Source: Isoetes taiwanensis
Taxonomy: Eukaryota; Streptophyta; Lycopodiopsida; Isoetales; Isoetaceae
Length of the DNA: 64,000 bases
Reading direction: 5' to 3'
NCBI GenBank assembly: GCA_021234155.1
Contig: JAJEKV010000025.1
Location: forward strand, 7,516,531 to 7,580,530
Program-made: the position numbers and the translations under genes
The notes under the pieces: model-generated
What the model was told of the DNA's origin: nothing
Databases searched by the model: none
What the model saw: the letters and a program-made list of their open reading frames with translations, nothing else
In this document: positions 55,851-64,000 of the stretch, one piece after another
How the letters are laid out: the number at the start of each line of letters is the position of its first letter
Position numbering within the stretch: position 1 is the first letter of the stretch

Positions 55851-58491
55851 GCTAGAACCCCTTCTACGGCAGCTCCTTGTATACCTCGCTTGCGATTGGA
55901 TTATGAGCAGCAAAAAGGATTATGCCGATATGCTCATAGATGACCTTTCGGGGAATTTTGCGCGGGCCCCACGCTAGAAAAGGGTCAACCGGTGATTGAG
56001 CTCCTTGGTACTGCTTGGTAAAGATGTTTTGGGATAGCATGCCGAGAGGTATCCACGGGGGCGCAACATTCCCTAAATGAATCGGTGGTTTGATGCCGAG
56101 TGTAAGGAATACAAATGCCGGCTCGCCCGGATCATAGATCCCGCAATGCACCCACATGCCACCACACGATGATCGTGCTTTCTTGAAGGCAAAGAAATCT
56201 CATTACATTGCATTGCGTCATCAAAGGGAAATGTTTTCCATGTTGAAAAGCCATCCTAGAATCTTTTGGCGCAAGGTTCTTGAAAACCCGACCCTACGGG
56301 GAACGTCACTAATGAGCAAATGGGAACAATACCTGCGGCAACTCTATGATCCTCAAGGGACACGAGCACTCATACCCCCCTGAGAATGGTCCGACATTAG
56401 AAATCCGCAGAGGATGATGTTACCGTGGTCTGCGGCGTTTGGCCAATGGGAAAGCAAACGAACTGGATGGTATGCGGCGAGAGTTGCTCAAGTGGACAGG
56501 GAGCCTATGGTACCGGTCCTAACCACTATGTTCAACAGTGAGCTACAGGAAGGATTTCCCCAGATGGACCACAAGCGAGTTGTCCCTATTTACAAGGGCG
56601 GAGATCCACATAGTCCAACCAATTACCGAACAATCATGGTCGGGTTCGGTGTTTGCCAAACCGCTAGGCGGCATTATTGAGCAACAGTTGACCGGTGGGC
56701 AGAAGCAACAGTGTGCGAGCTCTCACACAAGGGGGTTCAGACCGAGCATTCAACCATTGATCATATCTTCACATTGAGGACTTTGGTTGAGGATAGCGAG
56801 AAACCATGGCGGGACTGTATTGTTGCTTTGTTGACTTTCGCGAAGGCTTTTGACACCGTGCCTCGGGGAAAAGTTATGGGAAAGATTGCGGCAACTAGAG
56901 GTTCTGTGGATATGCAAAATGCGAAGATACGAGTTATGCGAGAGTTATGCGAGGCGATCGCGGATGACGGGACAACTATTCACTAGCAAATTGGGGTCCG
57001 CCAGGGGATGTCCTCTTTCTCCAACATTGTTTGATTCGTACATTGACCCGGTTGGAACACCGGCTCATGGACAATGGGGGTGGCGAGGACACAACTTTTG
57101 CATCAGTCATCGAGACAACTCATCTATGCAGACGATGTTGACCTCTTAGCTCACACTCGCAGGATATGCGGTCTCACTTAGATGCTCGGATATATATTCA
57201 GAGCCACAGACATGAGCGTCAACGGCCAAGACCAAGGTGGTCCTAATCTCATCCTCGCGCCATCCAAGGCCCCTTCATTCACTTATCGAGGGGCAACAAG
57301 TGGAGGTGACACCCACCTACAAGTATCCGGGAGTGGAGTTTCCTTCTATACTATCTTTGGGACACTTCCATAAGATTGCGTGTAGCGGCCCGGCCGGAAA
57401 GCACTCTATGCAATGCGAGAACAATAACCCGAAGCGAGAACTATATGATTGGGGGCATCGGGCACATCTGTTGGGGGTATTGGTAGAGCCCGTTCTTTTT
57501 ATGCGGAGTTGAAGTCCGGGGCCCAGTGGTGTCCCTTGCTACTTGGAGCGACTTAGAGCAGTGCGAGAAGGCCTTCTTAGCACGGGCACTTTCGGAGTGA
57601 AATCCACGGTCCCATATCAAATTTTGTTGCGGGGAGACATGTTTCCACGCCACTTCAGTGGCGGCCCTTGATAGACACATCGTCTATTTCGGAAGGTGGT
57701 AAATATGGATGATGATCGTCTCATCGCGACTTGGCTTATGCGGTGGCAATGGGACCACAATGACTCAAGAATTGTTGGAAGGATAAAAAGAGTGTCGTGG
57801 CTAACTAGATGGAATGTCCAGAGCACATGTGTATCCGGTAGAAACAGAGGCGGATCGTGGATGGCGAGATGTTACCTTGATGCTTGTTTCTCCGGCAAGC
57901 TTTGGGATTCCGGGCTGCGGAGCAAGTCAAAACAAACACATTACAAGCAAGCACATAAATCCCACATTAGAGCGAGGCCTGGCGCTACCTACATTCACAT
58001 TCCGCCCATGAAAAAGCGCGGGCATATAAGCCTCCATTAAGCACATGTGCCCACCATCTCCGGATTGAGAGGTGTCGATGGATTGGGAGCCACGTCGGGG
58101 ATAGGGTTTGTCGATCTTTGCCGGGCGGGAGGCTGTTGAGGATGAGTGTCACACTTTCGAGCTGCCAAAGATATGATCGAGATTCGGACACGCTATGCTC
58201 GGTTGATTAGACCCGATGAGCCGCTACACATGATCGCGGGCACGACTTGGTGCGCTCACTTTCGGATCATACATTCAGAAGCATTGGACTTGAGGGCTCG
58301 ATATGCCCCGGGCCAACCATTTAATTGATGTCGGCAGTCTTATTAACGCCCGCGGTTTTCCCGAAAACCCTTGGGCGGGGTTTTTAATCCGGCCCGATAA
58401 TGTGGATCATTGGCGGCTTTTTGTATTGGGTCCCATAGGCCGATTGGTCTCCGTGGACGATAAAAACAATTCTATTCTATTCTATTCTATT
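55851..58491 (+). pseudogene. LINE 3' part in unit 2 (RT and tail)
   Basis: Counterpart of 38,220-40,888, with DFAKAFDTVPR, CPLSPTLFD and YADDVDLL still visible in the DNA but spread over several frames. Most frame changes lie at sites where unit 1 reads CAG or CTG. The TGA after RT is shared with unit 1. It ends in (CTATT)n at about 58,469-58,491 with fewer units than unit 1. Confidence 0.88.
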
Positions 58492-58781
58492 TAGTTAGTA
58501 TAGATAAGGCTTACCAAAAGAACTAATATGCAAAAACTTTTGGGTTGCTTTAGATAATTTATAGCGGATGGTTAAGCATACATGCTACAGTCTGTTTTAC
58601 AATCAAGGGACAAGGAACACGTGTGTTAACAAAAATCAAGACATGTTGGTGCATTTTAGAAGTGACGACCATATTCCAAGTCATGCATCTAGTTTGGCCT
58701 TGAGCGTAAATGTGAGAGAAAGTAAACTAAGAAAATAATGCGATGGTTCTAAGTACTCCCTATTTGGGTTGGGCTCCCATA

Positions 58782-61700
58782 GAACCCCTTCCAAATTTCC
58801 ATGGAAACCCTTCCAATTTTCCATGGAAAATAGGAAGGGTTTCCATGGAAACCCTTCCGGCTTTCATTAAAACCAGGAAGGGTTTCCATGGAAACCCTTC
58901 CTATTTTCCATATAGGAAGGGTTTCCATGGAAAATAGGAAGGGTTTCCGTGGAAACCCTTCCTGTTTTTAATGGAAAATTGGAGGGGTTTCCAATTTGAA
59001 AATCGGAAGGGTTTCCTCGGAAAATGGGAAGGGTTTCCATTTTTTTTTTTTTCAAGGCGCACGCCGCCATTAATGGTGCACGCTCATGCACGCTCATAAA
59101 TATGCACGACACTTAAGAATTTAAATTTTAATTCAAATGGAAACCCTTCCTATTTTTCAAACCCATGGGAAAATAGGAAGGGTTTCCACAAATGGGGGAA
59201 AATAGGAAGGGTTTCCACGTTTCATCAAAAAATTTGTAAGGGGAACAAATTTCTAGTTTTCTTGTTATCATTTCTAGTTTTCTTGTTATCATTTCTAGTT
59301 TTCTTGTTATCACATAATTGTATAAGAGGATACATGCAATCATGTAATTTTATAAGAGGAAACACACAAGGGATGTAAAAGCGCCAAGCTAAACACCCCC
59401 AACATGACAATGAAAGTGTAGCATCTAGATTCGAGCATCTAGATTCGAGCATTAGATCCGAGCCGAACAAACAACATTTACAATCAACAAGTTCCAATGT
59501 TACTTTGGCTGGGGATGAAAAACAAAAGAAAACACATATGCAATCCTAAAAGGCATATAAGGATTGTAGCCAACTCAGAGAAAAGAGAGGAGAGAGAAAC
59601 TAGTGTTATAACACATGGTAACCAAGATAATTTATAATGCAGAATTGGCTAGCAACTTTCATTCTACAATGTCAGTGTAAGGTATCTTTCTATTGATGTC
59701 ATTTACAACAGATTGTAAAAATGACCATATCTACTAGACCGTATCTCTGTTTGCCTTGAAACAACAAGCGTTATAGAGCTTAATCAAATGCCTAAAATTA
59801 GTGCTAGGTGACCTTTTTTCAAAATCGTAGTCTAACTTTGTCTAAACAAGACAAATAGTTTCTTTTTTCTGAACTAACATCAGATTGGGGAAATGGCCAT
59901 ATCTAATAGACCGTACCTCTGTTTGCATTGAAACATCAGGCATCGAAAAGCTAAATCAAATGCCTAAAAGTATTGCTAGGTGGACATCTTCCAAATTCCT
60001 AGTCTAAGTATGTTTAAATGAGACAAATAGCCATAGAACAAATATTTATTCAAGCTATAGCTACAACCACTATTCAAGCATTTCAAGTTCAAGATTTCTT
60101 TGTTCTATCATCATGGAATCTTAGTAGGTACGCAATTGCTAACTAAGAACCCATGAAGGCATAAATAATGCTAAGAAGCATCAAGTCTGAGAAGCTTTGG
60201 ATTCATAAACTAATTCTGTACATCCACCATATGCAAGACTGTTCCTATCAATGTACAATTTATAATCAGTGAAGCAAACCTTAAAAAGCTCGCCTCCAAG
60301 TACTTAAGCTCCTATCCTTGCCATGGATTGAATATCTAGCATTCAGAGCCGTCATTTGTTGGCAACAAGTAACCATTTCTTGCATCAAAACTCTGCAAAT
60401 TCAATCTAAATGTTGCTAGTTAAATGCAGCAAGTCATTGCCATCGCTATGTAAAATTGAATCATGTGGTGCCACAGATAATCAAGAGCCACAAATTGATT
60501 GGAACATTGGCAAATGGAAATGCACTATGTGTTGCCACAGATAATCAAGAGCCACAAATTGATTGGAACATTGGCAAATGAAAATGCACTGAAGATAAGC
60601 TTCCATCATAGCATATTAACAGCTTATTTTTGCATGTCCTATTCCAGACCAGAAACAAAGTTTTGGATCAAAATAGAAGTTCAAACCTGAACAAGTTTAT
60701 GATAAAACACTAACTGGCCTTAGGTTTCAGCATATATCATACAACTAAATTTGCTTCAAAAGCACATCTTGTATCCACAAAGCCATCATCATAAGATACA
60801 AATATCCTGAAATGAATAGACAGATGGGTCATTGCCTACCTTAAGCATATGATCATAAGATCTTTCGGAGCAACTCGACCATCAGATTAATATATGCAGG
60901 TGGTCCGGCTTTCCTGTTGCGCCCAACATATCTACCGTATAAGGCATCTCTGGGATACACATCGGTTGGCATTCAGCCATGCTTCATCACCCAAAACTGA
61001 AATCTATAAGACTTAGATCCAGCAAAGATCTGCAATATTGAATCCTAAGAAAATACTACATCAGGTGTGGCTAAGAAAATGCTGTTTTGCCAATCACAGG
61101 GGTCGAAACCGGCATTTTCGAGTTCGAATAGCATTTAGGGCATTTCAATCCACCGACCAAGAACAAGCTTAATCGGCCATTTCTTGAAAGGATAAAGCCT
61201 TATTTCATGGGCTCCGGCCACGAGCATCAGATTTAGTTGAATCGGCCATGCTTGCCAAGGGTTATTATACACCTGTTCTTCTATTTCTATTTTGACCACA
61301 TTTTCGTTTTAGAACTTTAGAGGGCCAAAGACATACCGTCTTGCTTGAACGGGCATCTGTAAAGCATCGATTTGCAATAGCGAGATCATGCCTTTGCTAG
61401 TTTAGAAGCTCTTCGGTTATACTTCAAAACACTTATCGTATGAAACTTTCGATGGTCTCAAGCGATTCGCAAGCGATATGCCATCGCCATCTCTTTGTTA
61501 TTGCTTCGGATTCGCCGCCATAGCTGCCGCCTTCTTGTCACCATCGTATCTTTGCCCGCCTAAGATCTAAAAAAAAACTCATGCCATATCTTCCTTCCCT
61601 CATCCTACTTGCCGCCATAACCCTGCTGATGTTCGATCTACAGAAGAAAGGAAAGAGGATCAAGAAGCAAAACCGTACTGAAGCTTGAAGAAGAAAGAAG

Positions 61701-61950
61701 AGATCACCGCCTATTTGCTGCTGTAGGATTTGCAGAAGGAAGAAAAGGGAAATCAATCGCCAAAACGCAAAGACAACTGCCGGAGGAAGCGATGAGCTAA
61801 GAACAAAAAATAAAATTCCCTTTTCTGAAAAAAAAAAAAGCACAGCCGTAAAAAATTAATTCGAAGCATTAATTACGGCGTGGAAACCCAATAAAAATTA
61901 TATTGTCATGGAAACCCTTCCGGATTTTAAGGAAATTTGGAAGGGTTTCC
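58782..61950. mobile_element. GGAAGGGTTTCC-array element, unit 2
   Basis: Copy of 41,178-44,349, with a perfect left GAACCCCTTCCAAATTTCC end. The right-end 12-mer is exact here (61,939-61,950) where unit 1 has an extra G. The array and interior repeats are conserved. Patches near 61,100-61,560 differ at CAG/CTG sites. Confidence 0.75.
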
Positions 61951-63846
61951 CTTTTTTTTTTAATAACCCCAATCGGGGGGAGATAGTGTGAGCGAAAATA
62001 ATGGGTTTTATATCTAGCATAATAACGAGGAGTTACTTTTATATTTTTATACGTTTTTTCACATGATTTTTCTATGACTTTGTTGTTGTATTCGTGCAGG
62101 TGTACTAAACAGTATTTCTAGAGTGCACCCATTTTGAACCGTTGATTTTGAATGAAAATTGCAATCTTGTGGTTGTGGTCTCTCAAAATTTTGGATGGTT
62201 GTTGTGGTTATGGTTTTGGAACTTGTGGTCATGTCCCCACTATTGCACCCTAAAACAAAAAGTTAATTGGCCATATCTAGAATCAAAGATTGGCAAATAG
62301 CTAGTGGGCATATATGAGGCATTCCTAGGACAATGCCCTTGTACTTTTTTTCTTCCAGAGCTCCAGCTCTAGCCACGCATCTCGAGCCAGGAAGAGTTAT
62401 CAGCTGCTAAACGGGGTTTCATGAATCTATATTTGTTTCTTTAAGCTCCAGTTGTACCTTGTCTTCGAATGACTCGAGTTTGGCAACCTAGCTTTTACAC
62501 ATTTTTTTTTTTCATAGAAGGCCCTATGAGAAATTCCTTTTGGCTCCCTCGAATGGGTTCGCCAAAGCCAAGTGAACATAATCGGCTCTCAAGCGGTTTG
62601 GGTAACCCAAAGAAAAAAAGCGCCCGCTTGTGTTAATCAAAAATCGCATTGACCGATTCTAGTTTCTTGTGCGTTCAAGAGGGATTTTATTCTAAAAGTA
62701 GAATATGGATGGCTCCAGTTTCCTTGTTAGAGGCACGGTATAATAACACTAGCAACAAGAATGGATGCCATTCTAAAAACTCATATAGATAAACATGTCT
62801 ATGATGGTGAGATTTACCAAACGACATGATTTAGTAAACTTCAGATCTAACTCTTGAGCCGTGATTCAGTAGATGCAGAGATATATTCATCCTGTTTAAA
62901 CAATCTGAAGGACATGGCAGCAAGTAGTATCTAAAAGCCAAATAATTGTGCAAGATAACTTGGATGCTCCAAAAAAATGTGCCACTCTAGATTTCATTAA
63001 CATGCAGATTTCTATATTTTCCTTGCACTCAACTTCAACATCATTCTCTTCCACTACGATGGAGTGGCGATAAATGAAATGAATTTTCATGGAACAGACG
63101 TGCAATACGCATGCTTGCAATGATTCAAACTAAATGGTAAGATGTCCTTACTCAACTATGATTTTATGAGCCAGAGCTGTGTTAGATTTGTGCTAATCAT
63201 TGTCATTTGAAAGATAATGCGTTCAACCAGATTTGTGCTGCTATTTCCTATTGCTATGAATTGAAGAAGCAAACCCTAGTGCTCAAAACGCAAAATATAG
63301 GGATTTAATTATTTCCTTACATTCCTATGCTCTTACCTTCTTAGATCTGCATGTGTTGCAGGATTTTTTAGAGGAACATGTTAAGCTCTGTGGGTTGCAA
63401 CATTGTGCATTCACATACACAGCCCTCATAGAAATGTATGCAAAATCATAAGCAAGTAAGCAAAGGCAAAATGGGAGCTTAATTTGGAGTTCCAAGCTGT
63501 TTGCGGGTTAATATCATTTTCATGTTTCCAATAGTTAAATGCCCCATCTACGAATTTGCAATGCAGTTTGCAACTATTGATAAATAGTTCTCCTTTGCAA
63601 CAACTACAACTCAACTCGTATCCATGCAAATAGGATGGGCGCATTTTGTTCAAGATGGATACGCTTTTTCAACACACTCCTTTTGCTCTACTTATTTGTT
63701 GGACATGATAGTGTGATGTACATCTCACTCTGTTTAATGTCATGATAGTATGTTGTATTCCACATTCTCAAATCCAAATAAAGACCATATAGAGCTGCAA
63801 TGACATTAGTTGAAAACGTTACATTCAAGTGCCACACTTTCTTTTC
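61951..63846. other. Unit flank, copy 2
   Basis: Counterpart of 44,350-46,244. It holds the same two unassigned minus-strand ORFs (62,896-63,120 and 63,426-63,653) and no recognised gene. Confidence 0.4.
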
Positions 63847-63854
63847 ACAACTTG

Positions 63855-63969
63855 TTGCGCCTCTTGTTGGGTCCCATAGGCCAACTGGTCTCCGTGGACG
63901 ATAAAAACTCTATTCTATTCTATTCTATTCTATTCTATTCTATTCTATTCTATTCTATTCTATTCTATA
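63855..63969 (+). mobile_element. LINE 3' stub with expanded (CTATT)n tail, unit 2
   Basis: Same 3' end as 46,250-46,337, but the tail has about 12 pentamers against about 6 in unit 1. Confidence 0.85.
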
Positions 63970-64000
63970 TGACATTGATGTGTATGTGGGTTCAAATCTC

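Larger units (their letters stand above)
48191..64000. repeat. Tandem segmental duplication, unit 2 (continues past window)
   Basis: Repeats unit 1 in the same order and orientation. It contains an extra 5,740 bp (the LTR element plus a target duplication) at 50,116-55,855. Once that is removed the spacing matches unit 1 to within tens of bases. Confidence 0.9.

Overview
The window is plant nuclear DNA dominated by transposable elements. The evidence for a land plant is a Ty3/gypsy pol relic, an LTR retrotransposon with an initiator-methionine-tRNA primer site, Helitron sequence, several non-LTR (LINE) elements, AT-rich spacers and a secreted PEBP-like gene (PEBP is the FT/TFL1/MFT fold). The element density and LINEs ending in pentanucleotide repeats suggest a large genome, perhaps a fern, lycophyte or other non-angiosperm. 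That placement is inference only. I see no rRNA, tRNA or CRISPR.

Layout. 1-5.96 kb is purine-rich DNA with no recognisable gene, carrying a 121-bp (AG)n tract and a 22-bp palindrome. 6.04-11.49 kb and 19.66-24.43 kb are two direct copies of one segment (segment A). It holds a Helitron helicase C-terminal relic, one end of a TIR element, an unrecognised minus-strand ORF, a LINE 3' fragment and several foldbacks. A Helitron-type 3' terminus lies at 12.78 kb. Between the copies sits the one convincing host-like gene: 14,877-15,821 encodes a 314-aa secreted protein. I read it as a PEBP-fold domain interrupted by a His/Pro-rich tract. A 147-bp copy of its core lies 1.9 kb downstream, and a ~1-kb foldback element with a repeated G-rich motif follows.

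A broken Ty3/gypsy RNase H-integrase stretch abuts segment A copy 2 (24.4-25.8 kb). 27.2-28.1 kb has a hairpin element with 95-bp arms, an (ATG)57 tract and a three-unit minisatellite. A minus-strand LINE with ORF1 and the start of ORF2 only occupies 29.9-31.1 kb. 31.5-32.7 kb has a 40-bp direct repeat flanking an array of hairpin units. 32.7-36.3 kb is another purine-skewed stretch.

From 36.31 kb the window is a head-to-tail segmental duplication with a period near 11.88 kb (36,313-48,190, then 48,191 past the window end). Each unit has a promoter-like module, a LINE with reverse transcriptase and a (CTATT)n tail, a ~3.17-kb element with an array of the 12-mer GGAAGGGTTTCC, and a second LINE 3' stub. 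In unit 2 the LINE is split by a 5,735-bp non-autonomous LTR element: 2.7-kb LTRs, only 323 bp inside, and a 5-bp target duplication.

Across several independent duplicate pairs (segment A, the LINEs, the two LTRs) sequence differences pile up at CAG/CTG trinucleotides in patches. This looks like an effect tied to CHG methylation, either base-calling error or mutation. It means many apparent frameshifts here may not be real.
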